A stretch of DNA of 52,003 nucleotides from Streptomyces sp. A012304 (GCF_026008495.1 NZ_BQUN01000182.1:301033-353035); one strand, 5' to 3'; positions 36,243 to 44,993 are shown, counted from the stretch's first letter. The notes: generated by a model not told the origin, from the letters alone. Numbers and translations are program-made.

Positions 36243-37420
36243 GACACGACGGCCGCGGCGGCGGGGACGAGGGTGCGGCGGAGCCGGTTGAAGAACTTCG
36301 GCTGGTTGAGGGAGAGCACGGCGACGGGGGTGCCCTCGCGCCGGTAGACGGCCGTGAAGGTGCGGCTGTCGATGTCGCCCTCGACGACCTCGGGCTCGGC
36401 GCCCGGGCCGACGTACCCGGCGACCTGGATGCGGGTCTGGTACTGGTCGGACCAGAAGTACGGCGGGGTGAGCGGGGCCTCGGCCGACACACCGGTCAGC
36501 AGGGTGCGGGCGGCGGTCTTCGCCTGCTCGGTGGCGTTGCTCCAGTGCTCGATGCGGGCATGCCGTCCGGTGAACGGGTGCGGGCAGCGGGCGACATCAC
36601 CGACGGCGACCACGCCCGGTACGCCGGTCGAGCAGCCGGCGTCGCACACCACACCGTCGTCCACCAGTACGCCGGAACCGGCGAGCCAGTCGGTGTTGGG
36701 CCGCACTCCCACGCCGGCCACGACGATGTCGGCGGGCAGCACCCGCCCGTCCGCCAGTCGTACGCCCGTGACCCTTCCCTCGCCGACGAGTCCCGCCACG
36801 CCCGTTCCGCACAGCAGGCGAACCCCGTGATCGTGGTGGAGCGAGGAGCAAACCAGCCCCATCTCACGGCCCAGTTGGCGTTCCAGCGGTACATCGAGCG
36901 CCTCGACGACGGTGACGTGGAGGCCGAGCCGATGGGCGGTGGACGCCACCTCGGCGCCGATGAAGCCGGCGCCGACGACGACGACCCTGGGCAGGCCGTC
37001 CGACAACTCGGCGCGCAGGGCCAGAGCGTCGTCCAGGGTGCGGAGGGTGTGGACACCGACCAGTCCGTCCGTGCCCGGGAGCATCTGGGGACTGGCGCCG
37101 GTCGCGATCACGATGCCGTCGGTGCGCACATGCCGTCCGCCGGCCAGGGTGACGGTACGGGCGACGGGGTCGAGCCGCACGGCGCGCTCGCCGAGCAGCC
37201 ACTGCGCGTCCAGGACCTCGTACTCGTCCGCGTCGCCGAGCGCGAGGGCGGCGGCGTCGACGTCGCCCTTGAGGAAGCCCTTGGACAGCGGCGGACGGTC
37301 GTAGGGAGTGTGGCGCTCCTCCCCCACGACGACGATCTCGCCGTCGTAGCCCTCTGCGCGCAGCGCGCGGACCGTGCTCAGGCCTGCCAGCGACGCTCCG
37401 ACGACGGTGATGCTCCTCAT
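36239..37420 (-). CDS. NAD(P)H:ferredoxin reductase (Rieske-oxygenase type FAD reductase)
   Basis: A 393-residue flavoprotein of the BphA4/rubredoxin reductase family. ATG 37420 follows GGAG. It has two dinucleotide folds: ITVVGASLAGLSTVRALR at the N-terminus for FAD and VVVVGAGFIGAEVAS near residue 148 for NAD(P)H. The FAD-binding block GVPGVVAVGDVARCPHP is near 275. Next to sarcosine and dimethylglycine genes it would be expected to feed electrons to a Rieske monooxygenase such as glycine betaine demethylase, but that oxygenase is not in the window. First gene of the operon with gcvH-like, glyA and probably sdaA. Confidence 0.88.
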   Translation of the reverse strand: MRSITVVGASLAGLSTVRALRAEGYDGEIVVVGEERHTPYDRPPLSKGFLKGDVDAAALALGDADEYEVLDAQWLLGERAVRLDPVARTVTLAGGRHVRTDGIVIATGASPQMLPGTDGLVGVHTLRTLDDALALRAELSDGLPRVVVVGAGFIGAEVASTAHRLGLHVTVVEALDVPLERQLGREMGLVCSSLHHDHGVRLLCGTGVAGLVGEGRVTGVRLADGRVLPADIVVAGVGVRPNTDWLAGSGVLVDDGVVCDAGCSTGVPGVVAVGDVARCPHPFTGRHARIEHWSNATEQAKTAARTLLTGVSAEAPLTPPYFWSDQYQTRIQVAGYVGPGAEPEVVEGDIDSRTFTAVYRREGTPVAVLSLNQPKFFNRLRRTLVPAAAAVVS

Positions 37421-37445
37421 GCCGGCTCCAGACAGGGATTGTCTC

Positions 37446-37476
37446 ATATAGCACAACGACATTCGCTATACGCAAC
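37446..37476 (-). promoter_or_regulatory. Putative IclR sites upstream of the reductase operon
   Basis: Read on the minus strand, GTTGCGTATAGC (complement of 37465-37476) and GTTGTGCTATAT (37446-37457) are near-repeats 19 nt apart, 26-56 nt before the start at 37420. They match the ATAGTTGCGCTAT sequence at the iclR start and the GTTGCGCAAC site before the dimethylglycine oxidase gene. Confidence 0.5.
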
Positions 37477-37586
37477 ATGCTTCCCGTGCGATGCGGGCGT
37501 TGTCAAGAGTGGCGTCATCTTTCGATTTCCGATGACGCTTTGCGTTGCGCGATCAGCAACGCATGCGCGATCAGAAGCCCCGACGC

Positions 37587-37856
37587 TCCCCCGAGCCTCA
37601 AGGGGCCCGGCCGTACGTCCAGGCGCACCAGCGCGGTGTGAAGCTCGTCGGGGCCACGGCCCACTGCGTCACGCCCGACCTCGACGAAGGCCCGATCATC
37701 GAGCAGGACGTCGTCCGCGTGGACCACTCGCGCGACCCCGAGGAGCTGGTCACCATCGGCCGTGACGTCGAGGCCCGGGTACTCGCCCGCGCCGTGGAGT
37801 GGCACAGCGAGAGCCGGGTGCTGGTGAACGGGAACCGCACAGTGGCCTTCCGCTGA
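37587..37856 (+). pseudogene. purU: purU (formyltetrahydrofolate deformylase), last ~85 codons only
   Basis: GARPYVQAHQRGVKLVGATA, then CVTPDLDEGPIIEQDVVRVD and RDVEARVLARAVEWH are the C-terminal third of PurU, including the conserved DLDEGPII region. The ACT domain and the first part of the formyl-transferase-like domain are absent. The sequence before it is AT-richer promoter DNA of the divergent reductase operon. Without its N-terminus it should be inactive. PurU would have freed formate from 10-formyl-THF, and is commonly found in sarcosine gene clusters. Confidence 0.8.
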
Positions 37857-37965
37857 CGAGGCGGGCCGTGCGACCATGCGGGCGGCCGGATCCGGCCGTT
37901 CCCGCCGCCTTCCACGGCCCCTGCGGGATGCACAAAGGCCAATGGAACCCGCGAAGACCCATGCA

Positions 37966-37979
37966 TATAGTTGCGCTAT
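37966..37979 (+). promoter_or_regulatory. -10 box and IclR-type palindrome overlapping the iclR start
   Basis: TATAGT (37966-37971) is a good -10 box only 7 nt before the ATG at 37978, and no ribosome site exists, so iclR is probably transcribed as a leaderless mRNA. ATAG-TTGCG-CTAT (37967-37979) overlaps it, as expected for autorepression. Confidence 0.55.
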
Positions 37980-38775
37980 GAGCAACTACACCGCAGAGAG
38001 CGAAACAGTGGGTCCCGCGGTGAACGGGGTGCAGTCCGTCGACCGCGCCGTCAGCGTCCTGGAGATCCTCGCCCAACGCGGCGAGGCGGGCGTCAGCGAG
38101 GTGGCCGCCGAGATCGACGTGCACAAGTCCACCGCGTTCCGTCTGCTCGGGGCCTTGGAAGCGCGCGGCCTGGTCGAGCAGACGGCCGAGCGGGGCAAGT
38201 ACCGGCTGGGCTTCGGGATCGTGCGCCTGGCCGGCGCCGTCACGGGCCGCCTCGACATCACCCAGCAAGGCCGCACGGTGTGCGAGCGGCTCAGCGAGGA
38301 GATCGGCGAGACGGTCAACATCGCCGTCCTCCAGGAGCACTACGCGGTCAACCTGTATCAGGTACGCGGCCCGGGCGCGGTCGGCACCCACAACTGGGTC
38401 GGCCAGCTCACCCCGGTACACGCCACGTCGAGCGGCAAGATCCTGCTGGCCCATCTGCCGAAGAAGGAGCGCGCCGGCGTGCTCGCGGCGTCGGGGACGC
38501 AGAAGCTGACGCCGCACACCCTGACCTCGAGGGCCGAGCTGGAGAAGAACCTGGCCGAGGCGCGCGAGCGCGGATACGCGGTGGCGCTGGAGGAACTCGA
38601 GATCGGGCTGCACGCCATGGCGGCCCCGATCCGCTCCCGCGACGGCGAGGTGATCGCCGCCCTCAGCGCCTCCGGCCCCACATACCGCTTCACCGAGGAA
38701 CGCATCCACGAGCTCGCACCCGCGCTGATCAGCGGCGCGGACGAGATCAGCCGCCGTATGGGCTATCTCGGCTGA
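37978..38775 (+). CDS. IclR-family transcriptional regulator of the sarcosine/betaine genes
   Basis: A 265-residue IclR regulator. The N-terminal winged helix is SVDRAVSVLEILAQRGEAGV, then EVAAEIDVHKSTAFRLLGAL. The effector domain contains ETVNIAVLQEHYAVNLYQV and HATSSGKILLAHLP near residue 158. I chose ATG 37978 because a -10 box lies immediately upstream and the HTH begins soon after. It stands between the reductase operon and the folate and sox genes, and GTTGCG-containing motifs recur at three promoters of the cluster, so it is the probable pathway regulator. The effector could be sarcosine, glycine or a betaine derivative. Confidence 0.88.
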   Translation: MSNYTAESETVGPAVNGVQSVDRAVSVLEILAQRGEAGVSEVAAEIDVHKSTAFRLLGALEARGLVEQTAERGKYRLGFGIVRLAGAVTGRLDITQQGRTVCERLSEEIGETVNIAVLQEHYAVNLYQVRGPGAVGTHNWVGQLTPVHATSSGKILLAHLPKKERAGVLAASGTQKLTPHTLTSRAELEKNLAEARERGYAVALEELEIGLHAMAAPIRSRDGEVIAALSASGPTYRFTEERIHELAPALISGADEISRRMGYLG

Positions 38776-38822
38776 GGCCCCACAGGGCGCTCGGCCCGAC
38801 GGCGTTTCGGCCGCTGCGGCGC

Positions 38823-39686
38823 TCAGTCCAGCGGCGACCGTGCCGACGCCGCCGCCTCGACGCCCCAGCGGGCCGTCACACGTACCGCGTCGGCCGTCGA
38901 CGCGACATCGTGCACGCGCAGACACCAGACGCCCTGTGCGGCGGCGAGCACGGACACGGCGGTGGTCGCGGCATCGCGCAGCCGCGCGGGACGGGGCTGC
39001 CCCGTCGTCCGGTCCGCCAGCAGACTGCCCAGGAACGACTTACATGACGCGCCCACGAGGACCGGGTGGCCCAGGGCCATGACGTCCCCGAGGCGGCCCA
39101 GCAGTTCCCAGTTGTGGTCGGGCGTCTTGGCGAAGCCCAGCCCGGGGTCGACGACCAGGCAGCCCGGCGGTATCCCCGCCTCCAGCGCGGCATCGATCCT
39201 CAGCCGCAGCTCGTCGAGCACATCGGTGACGACGTCGTCGTAGACGGCGTTCGCCTGCATGCCGGCGGAGTGCCCGCGCCAGTGCATCAGCACGTACGGT
39301 GTTCCCGCCCGGGCCATCAGCGGCAGCATGCCGGGGTCGGCGAGGCCCCCCGAGACGTCGTTGACCAGCCGTGCCCCCGCGTCCAGCGCGGGGCGGCGAC
39401 CTCGGCCCGCATGGTGTCGACACTGACGATCGCACCCGCCGCGGCCAGTTCCCGCACGACGGGCAGGACGCGTCGCAGTTCCTCCTCGACCGGCGGGCGT
39501 GCCGCGCCGAGCGAAGCGAAATGGGGTCCCCTGGGACGGAGTCTGGGGGAGGGTCGACTCGCCGCCCACGTCAACGATGTCCGCGCCCTGTTCGAGCAGT
39601 GCGAGCCCGTGTGCGACGGCCGCGTCGGCGGCGAACGACAGCCCGCCGTCGGAGAACGAGTCCGGCGTCACGTTCACGACACCCAT
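38823..39686 (-). pseudogene. folP: folP (dihydropteroate synthase) broken by a repeat insertion and a frameshift
   Basis: MGVVNVTPDSFSDGG (from 39686) and GADIVDVGGEST are normal DHPS. Then ~15 codons come from an inserted repeat (39508-39553). The protein resumes one frame over as LRRVLPVVRELAAAGAIVSV and VDTMRAEVAA, and returns to the first frame near 39390 after a single-base loss: LDAGARLVNDVSGGLADPGM, MHWRGHSAGM, VVDPGLGFAKTPDHNWELLG. The substrate-binding SRK motif reads ASCKSFLG, Arg to Cys. Similarity also extends ~15 codons upstream of the ATG (LHPHGLPRPGRPLV), so the original start was earlier. A second, dead copy of folP in a folate-using cluster. Confidence 0.85.
39508..39553. 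repeat. Streptomyces-type short hairpin repeat inside folP
   Basis: GCGAAGCGAAATGGGGTCCC followed by CTGGGACGGAGTCTGGGGGA. The same kind of element (GGGGTCCCC, SCGAAG, GGGGGAG) occurs at 46003-46045. It interrupts the DHPS reading frame immediately after the GGEST motif. Confidence 0.6.
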
Positions 39687-39845
39687 GACCAGCGGCCGGC
39701 CGGGTCGTGGCAGGCCGTGCGGGTGGAGTACCGGTGTTCCCGGATGCCGTACCGGTTTTCCCGGGTCGAGTGGCTTGGTGGCGGAGGCGGAGGCGGAGGC
39801 AGGCGTACGACTTTCGATGCGTATGACGGAACATGCTGCGCAAAG

Positions 39846-39899
39846 CCCTGTGGGAGCTCCTGAGCGGAGCTCCCACAGGGGCCCGCGGGGTGCGGGCCC
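39846..39899 (-). terminator. Two tandem hairpins ending the sox operon
   Basis: CCCTGTGGGAGCTCC (39846-39860) pairs perfectly with 39866-39880; directly after, GGGCCCGC (39879-39886) pairs with GCGGGCCC (39892-39899). They lie 12 nt past the soxG stop, separating sox from folP. Confidence 0.8.
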
Positions 39900-39910
39900 G
39901 CCGGGTTTTC

Positions 39911-40513
39911 TCAGCGGTACTCGGTCGCCGCGTCGAGCAGCCAGTCCGCCAGATAGCCGGCGAACGTAGAGCGCACCAGGACCCAGAATCCGGCCCTGGG
40001 TTCGTCCCGGGCCACCAGGACGACCTGGGTGCGGCCCAGCGTCGTCTGGGCGCAGCGGCCGGAGCCGAAGGCCCGCGGATGCAGGTCCAGCGGACAGCCG
40101 TGGGCCAGCAGGTCATGGGCGCGCGGGCCCGTGACCAGGAGCGTGGTGCGCTGTGCGGAGACGTCGGTGACGGAGACGTGCTCGTCGCCGGCGGCCTGTC
40201 GGATCCGGCTCTCCAGGTCCCGCTCGCTCCCCGGCGGTCCCACCAGCAGCCACTCGTCCGGGCCGAGCCACAGCGCGCTCAACTCCCCCGCGCGGACGAC
40301 GGTGTTCGGCTGGAGCGGCAGTTGCAGGTCCAGTGCGAGCCCGACTGGTGCCGCCGCCGCTCCCTTGGCGTCGAGGCGCACGTTGAGCTGGGCCAGGAAG
40401 GGGAGTTCGGCCAGCCTGATCGCACCCCCGGACGAGCGGGTCGCGGCGGCCAGGCGGTCCGCGACCTGCGACAGTGGGCTGCGGAGCGGGACGGTAAGGG
40501 CGGTGTCAGCCAT
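39911..40513 (-). CDS. soxG: Sarcosine oxidase gamma subunit
   Basis: A 200-residue protein, ATG 40513, overlapping the soxDA stop by 8 nt. SoxG is the small gamma subunit of heterotetrameric sarcosine oxidase and has a GcvT-like fold. Typical blocks are LAELPFLAQLNVRLD, LGPDEWLLVGPPG, VTDVSAQRTTLLVTGPRA, LLAHGCPLDLHPRAF and the C-terminal FWVLVRSTFAGYLADWLLDA. It completes the complex with SoxB and the fused SoxDA; last gene of the operon. Confidence 0.92.
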   Translation of the reverse strand: MADTALTVPLRSPLSQVADRLAAATRSSGGAIRLAELPFLAQLNVRLDAKGAAAAPVGLALDLQLPLQPNTVVRAGELSALWLGPDEWLLVGPPGSERDLESRIRQAAGDEHVSVTDVSAQRTTLLVTGPRAHDLLAHGCPLDLHPRAFGSGRCAQTTLGRTQVVLVARDEPRAGFWVLVRSTFAGYLADWLLDAATEYR

Positions 40514-43500
40514 CGCGGCGAGCTCCCTCGGGGTCGTAGAGGACAGGACCGGCGACGGTCACCGGCACCAGTTGGTCGCCGACGGGGGCGTACAGCCGCT
40601 CGCCGATGCGGTCCCGGCCGCCCTTGATCAGGGCGAGCGCGAACGTCCGGCCCAGGGCGGCGCTGCGATAGCTGGAGGTGACATGGCCGAGCATGGGAAC
40701 GGGCGGGGGCGGCAGCACACCGTCGGCGATCAGGTGAGTGCCCTCCGGGAGGAAGGTGCCCGGGTCCTCGGGGAGCAGGCCGACCAGGTGCTTGCGGTCG
40801 GGGCGGGACGTGTCGGCGCGGGCGAAGGACCGCTTTCCGATGAAGTCCGGCTTCTTCTTCGACACCACCCAGCTCATGCCGAGGTCCTGAGGAGTGACCG
40901 TGCCGTCGGTGTCCTGGCCGATGATCGGGTAGCCCTTCTCGGCACGCAGGACGTGCATGGTCTCCGTGCCGTACGGGGTGATGCCGTACGGGGCGCCGGC
41001 CTCGTACACGGCCTCCCACAGGGCGAGGGCCTGCCACGGCGACACGTTGATCTCGAAGGCGAGTTCGCCGGAGAAGCTGATCCGGCAGACCCGGGCCGCG
41101 ATGCCCGCGACGGTCGCCTCACGCCAGGCCATGAACGGGAAGTCGTCGTTGGCGACGGCGAGATGGGGCGCGAGCGAGGCGAGGACCTCACGGGACTTCG
41201 GACCGACCAGGGCGACCGTGGCCCACTGCTCGGTCACGGACGTGCAGTGGACCTTCAGCTCGGGCCACTCCGTCTGGTGCCACTCCTCCATCCAGTCCAG
41301 TACAGCGGCCGCGTTGCCCGTCGTCGTGGTGACCAGGAAGCGCTCTGGGGCGACGCGGATGACCGTGCCGTCGTCGAAGACCATGCCGTCCGGGCGGCAC
41401 ATGACGCCGTAGCGGATCATGCCGACCTTCAGGGTGCTCATCATGTTGGTGTAAAGCCGGTCGAGGAAGACGCCGGCGTCCGGGCCCTGCACGTCGATCT
41501 TGCCGAGCGTGGAGGCGTCCATGAAGCCGACGCTCTCGCGGGTAGCGGCGCACTCGCGCAGTACGGCGGCTTCCATGTCCTCGCCGTCCTGCGGGTAGTA
41601 CCAGGGGCGCTTCCACTGGCCGACGTTCTCGAACAGGGCGCCGTGCGCGACATGCCACTCGTGGATGGCGGTCGTGCGGACCGGGTCGCTCAGCACGCCC
41701 CGGTCGCGGCCGGCGAGGGCGGCGAAGGAGACCGGCGTGTACGGCGGACGGAAGGTGGTCGTGCCGAGCGCCGAGATGTCCACGCCGAGCAGTTCGGCTA
41801 CGACGCCGCTGGCCAGGACGCCGGAGGTCTTGCCCTGGTCGTTGGCGGTGCCGGCCGTGGTGTAGCGCTTGGTGTGCTCGACCGAGCGCAGACCGGCGCC
41901 GGTCGCGCGGGCCAGGTCGTCGACGGTGACGTCGCGCTGAAGGTCGACGAAGCGGGGGCCGTCCGTGTCACCGGGAACGACGTACACGTGCATCGGCGGC
42001 GTCGGCCGCGGCTGCGCGGGCACCTCGGGGAGGCGGGGCGCCTCGGGCGTGTAACCCTCGGCCTCGATGGCGCGGGCACCGGCGGCCGCGCCCTGTGCCA
42101 GGACCGTGGCCGGGTCGAGGACGCCGCTCGCGCTGCCCGCGACCTCGACCTGCTGGCGGCAGGTGTCGGGGACGAAGGAGCCCAGCGTCTCGTCGTGGCG
42201 GAGCTTGCCGCCGGACTGGCTGAACAGATGCGCCACCGGGTTCCAGCCGCCCGAGACCAGGAGCAGGTCGGCGGCGAACTCGCGCCGCCCCGCGGACTCT
42301 CCGTACGGTGCGACGGTCACGGCGGTGAGGCGGGCCTCGCCCTCCGTGCCGGTGACGGCGTGGCCGGCCAGCACCTCGATGCCGGCCGCCCTCGCGCGCT
42401 CGGCCCACTCCCCCGGTTCGGGGCGGGTGTCGACGATCGCCGCGATGGCGAGGCCCGCCGAGGCCAGGTCCATGGCTGCCGCGTACGCGCTGTCGTTGGT
42501 CGTGAAGACCACCGCGTGGCGGCCGGGCAGGACGCCGTGGCGGTTGACGTGGGTGCGGGCCGAGGAGGCCAGCATCACGCCGGGGCGGTCGTTGTTCGCG
42601 AAGACCAGCGAGCGCTCGTGGGCGCCGGTGGCGAGGACGACCCGGCGGGCGCGGATGCGCCAGACGCGTTCGCGGGAGACGTTCTCGGGGGCGTCGGCGC
42701 CGAGGTGGTTGGTGCGGCGTTCGACGGCGAGGAGGTGGTTGTCGTCGTAGTAGCCGAAGACGGTGGTGCGGGGCAGGACGCGGACCTCGGGGGCGGCGTC
42801 GAACTGCTCGGTCACCTCCCGTACCCAGTCGAGGTGTTCGGCCGTGCCCAGGAGGCTGCCGCCGAGTTCCGGCTGGTCATCGGCGAGGATGACGCGGGCG
42901 CCGCTTCTGGCCGCGGCCGCCGCTGCCGCGAGTCCGGCCGGGCCGGCGCCGACGATCAGCAGGTCGCAGTGGGCGTGTACGGCGTCGTAGCGGGCGGGGT
43001 CCGGGTCGGTGGCGAGGCGGCCCTGGCCGGGGAGGCTGGTCGCGACGAGGCCGTCGTAGAGCTCGACGGTCGTGGCGGGGAGCATCGGCTCCGGGAAGGG
43101 TTCCTCGATCTGGATGACCGCGTTGGGTTCCTCGACGCCGGCGGAGAAGATGCCTCGGGGGCGGCCGAGCTTGATGCTGGTGCCGGCCTGGATGACGCCG
43201 TTGGCGAGGAGGGCGGAGGCGAGGGTGTCGCCTCGGTAGCCCTGGTATTCGATGCCGTCGAAGGTGAAGGTGAGGGGGGTGTCGCGGTCGATTCGGCCGC
43301 GGGTCGCGTGGCGGAACGGCTGGGTTGTCTCGCCCCCGCCGCCCCTACCCGTCCCGTCCTGAAGGGGCTCCACCCCTTCGACCCCGCTGGGGGCTGTGCC
43401 CCCAGACCCCCCTTCGGCCTGAACGGCCTCGTCCTCAAACGCCGGACGGGCTGAAATTGCCGGCCTCGGCTCAACAGGCGCCGGGCGTTCCTCTCCCGTC

Positions 43501-43748
43501 CTGTACACCGTCAGGATTTCGTTCGTCGACGTGTCCCGTACCGCGTTGAACCAGCGGCGGCAGCCCGCCGCGTGGCTCCAGCGCTCGGCGAAGGGGCCCT
43601 TGGGGTTGTCGCGGAAGAAGAGGTAGCGGGCCCAGTCCTCGTCGGAGAGGGATGCCGGGTCCTCCGGGTAAGGGACGTGGGCCTGGCCGCCGTAGTGGAA
43701 CTCGGCCTCGTCGCGGGGCCCGCACCACGGGCAGGGGATGAGCAGCAT
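40506..43748 (-). CDS. soxA: Fused sarcosine oxidase delta-alpha protein (SoxD-SoxA)
   Basis: One 1080-codon frame. Residues 1-85 are a complete SoxD: zinc ligands Cys6, Cys9 (IPCPWCG), His59 and Cys63 (ERWSHAAGC), exactly the spacing known for SoxD, ending ILTVYRTGEERP. Residues ~86-140 are a Gly/Glu/Pro-rich linker translated from an intergenic repeat. SoxA starts at ~141 (QPFRHATRGRIDRDTPLTFT), with a dinucleotide fold (LLIVGAGPAGLAAAAAAARS, ~263) and a C-terminal aminomethyltransferase-like folate domain (DASTLGKIDVQGPDAGVFLD). The complex oxidatively demethylates sarcosine to glycine and passes the methyl group to THF. soxD and soxA are normally separate genes. ATG 43748 is 12 nt after soxB. 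Confidence 0.9.
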   Translation of the reverse strand: MLLIPCPWCGPRDEAEFHYGGQAHVPYPEDPASLSDEDWARYLFFRDNPKGPFAERWSHAAGCRRWFNAVRDTSTNEILTVYRTGEERPAPVEPRPAISARPAFEDEAVQAEGGSGGTAPSGVEGVEPLQDGTGRGGGGETTQPFRHATRGRIDRDTPLTFTFDGIEYQGYRGDTLASALLANGVIQAGTSIKLGRPRGIFSAGVEEPNAVIQIEEPFPEPMLPATTVELYDGLVATSLPGQGRLATDPDPARYDAVHAHCDLLIVGAGPAGLAAAAAAARSGARVILADDQPELGGSLLGTAEHLDWVREVTEQFDAAPEVRVLPRTTVFGYYDDNHLLAVERRTNHLGADAPENVSRERVWRIRARRVVLATGAHERSLVFANNDRPGVMLASSARTHVNRHGVLPGRHAVVFTTNDSAYAAAMDLASAGLAIAAIVDTRPEPGEWAERARAAGIEVLAGHAVTGTEGEARLTAVTVAPYGESAGRREFAADLLLVSGGWNPVAHLFSQSGGKLRHDETLGSFVPDTCRQQVEVAGSASGVLDPATVLAQGAAAGARAIEAEGYTPEAPRLPEVPAQPRPTPPMHVYVVPGDTDGPRFVDLQRDVTVDDLARATGAGLRSVEHTKRYTTAGTANDQGKTSGVLASGVVAELLGVDISALGTTTFRPPYTPVSFAALAGRDRGVLSDPVRTTAIHEWHVAHGALFENVGQWKRPWYYPQDGEDMEAAVLRECAATRESVGFMDASTLGKIDVQGPDAGVFLDRLYTNMMSTLKVGMIRYGVMCRPDGMVFDDGTVIRVAPERFLVTTTTGNAAAVLDWMEEWHQTEWPELKVHCTSVTEQWATVALVGPKSREVLASLAPHLAVANDDFPFMAWREATVAGIAARVCRISFSGELAFEINVSPWQALALWEAVYEAGAPYGITPYGTETMHVLRAEKGYPIIGQDTDGTVTPQDLGMSWVVSKKKPDFIGKRSFARADTSRPDRKHLVGLLPEDPGTFLPEGTHLIADGVLPPPPVPMLGHVTSSYRSAALGRTFALALIKGGRDRIGERLYAPVGDQLVPVTVAGPVLYDPEGARRDG
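43329..43455. repeat. Streptomyces intergenic repeat, translated as the SoxD-SoxA linker
   Basis: The core CCTCAAACGCCGGACGGGCT (43433-43452), the hairpin CTGGGGGC-TGT-GCCCCCAG (43387-43405) and CCTTCGGCCTGAACGG (43411-43426) form an element I have seen many times between genes in Streptomyces genomes. Here it has no in-frame stop in the sox direction. Confidence 0.75.
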
Positions 43749-43760
43749 GGGTTCGGCTCC

Positions 43761-44993
43761 CTAGTGGGCCACCGCGGCAGCGCCGTGCTCGTCGACGAGC
43801 GCGCCGGTGGTGAAACGGTCGAGCGAGAAGGGGGCGTTGAGGGCGTGCGGGGTGTCGTGGGCGATGGTGTGGGCGTAGACCCAGCCGACGCCCGGGGTGG
43901 CCTTGAAGCCGCCCGTTCCCCAGCCGCAGTTGAGATAGAGGTTGTCGACGGGGCTGAGCCCGATGATCGGTGAGGCGTCGGGGCTGGTGTCGACGATGCC
44001 GCCCCAGGTGCGCAGCACGTGGGCGCGGGCGAAGACCGGGAAGAGTTCCAGGGCCGCCGCCATCTGCTCCTCGATGATGTGGAAGGCGCCGCGCTGGGTG
44101 TACGAGTTGTACGCGTCGATGCCCGCGCCCATCACCAGCTCGCCCTTGTGCGCCTGGCTGACGTACACGTGGACGGCGTTGGACATGACGACCGTCGGGT
44201 GCACCGGCTCGAGGAGCTCGGAGACCAGGGCCTGCAACGGGTGGCTCTGGATGGGGAGTTCGATGCCCGCCATCGCCGCGAGGACCGAGGTGTGACCCGC
44301 CGAGCAGAGCGCGACCTTGCCGGTCGCGATGGGGCCGCGGGTGGTCTGGACTCCGACGACGCGGTTGCCGACCACGTCGAGGCCGGTGACCTCGCAGTTC
44401 TGGATGATGTCGATGCCGGCGGCGTCGGCCGAGCGGGCCAGGCCCCAGGCGACGTAGTCGTGCTTGGCGATGCCCGCGCGCGGCTGGTACGTGGCGCCCA
44501 GGACCGGATAGCGCACGTCCTGCGAGATGTTGACGATCGGGCAGACTTCCTTGACGCCGTCCGCGTCGAGCCACTCCGCGTCCACGCCGTTGAGACGGTT
44601 CGCCTCGACGCGGCGCACGCTGTCGCGGACGTCCTGGAGGCTGTGCGCGAGGTTCAGCACGCCGCGCTGGGAGAAGAGGATCGGGTAGTCGAGCTCGTCC
44701 GCCAGGCCCTCCCAGAGCTTGAGGGCGTGCTCGTAGATGCCGGCGCTCTCGTCCCACAGGTAGTTGGAGCGGATGATCGTGGTGTTGCGGGCCATGTTGC
44801 CGCCCGCGAGCCAGCCCTTCTCCAGCACCGCGACATTGGTGATGCCGTGGTTCTTGGCAAGGTAGTGCGCGGTGGCCAGGCCGTGTCCGCCGCCTCCGAC
44901 GATCACCACGTCGTACGACTTCTTGGGCTCGGGATTACGCCACAGGAAGTCGGGGTGGTCGGGGAGGTCGGCGCCGGGGGTACGGGAGCTCAT
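43761..44993 (-). CDS. soxB: Sarcosine oxidase beta subunit
   Basis: A 410-residue flavoprotein with the FAD-binding fold DVVIVGGGGHGLATAHYLAK near residue 28 and typical SoxB blocks ARNTTIIRSNYLWDESAGIY, GATYQPRAGIAKHDYVAWGL, LRTWGGIVDTSPDASPIIG and NCGWGTGGFKATPGVGW. It binds FAD and, at the interface with SoxA, FMN, and carries the sarcosine site. ATG 44993 overlaps a 25-codon frame upstream (ATGA). First large gene of the soxB-soxDA-soxG block. Confidence 0.95.
   Translation of the reverse strand: MSSRTPGADLPDHPDFLWRNPEPKKSYDVVIVGGGGHGLATAHYLAKNHGITNVAVLEKGWLAGGNMARNTTIIRSNYLWDESAGIYEHALKLWEGLADELDYPILFSQRGVLNLAHSLQDVRDSVRRVEANRLNGVDAEWLDADGVKEVCPIVNISQDVRYPVLGATYQPRAGIAKHDYVAWGLARSADAAGIDIIQNCEVTGLDVVGNRVVGVQTTRGPIATGKVALCSAGHTSVLAAMAGIELPIQSHPLQALVSELLEPVHPTVVMSNAVHVYVSQAHKGELVMGAGIDAYNSYTQRGAFHIIEEQMAAALELFPVFARAHVLRTWGGIVDTSPDASPIIGLSPVDNLYLNCGWGTGGFKATPGVGWVYAHTIAHDTPHALNAPFSLDRFTTGALVDEHGAAAVAH

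Noticed and set aside
40029..43454. A 1141-codon plus-strand open frame
   Set aside because: It is the antisense shadow of soxDA; GC-rich third positions keep the opposite strand open. No ribosome site and no recognisable domain.
43320..43470. Repeat in soxDA as a transcription terminator that separates soxD and soxA
   Set aside because: The hairpin is present, but the reading frame runs straight through it and no start with a ribosome site is seen for a separate SoxA, so fusion is the better description.
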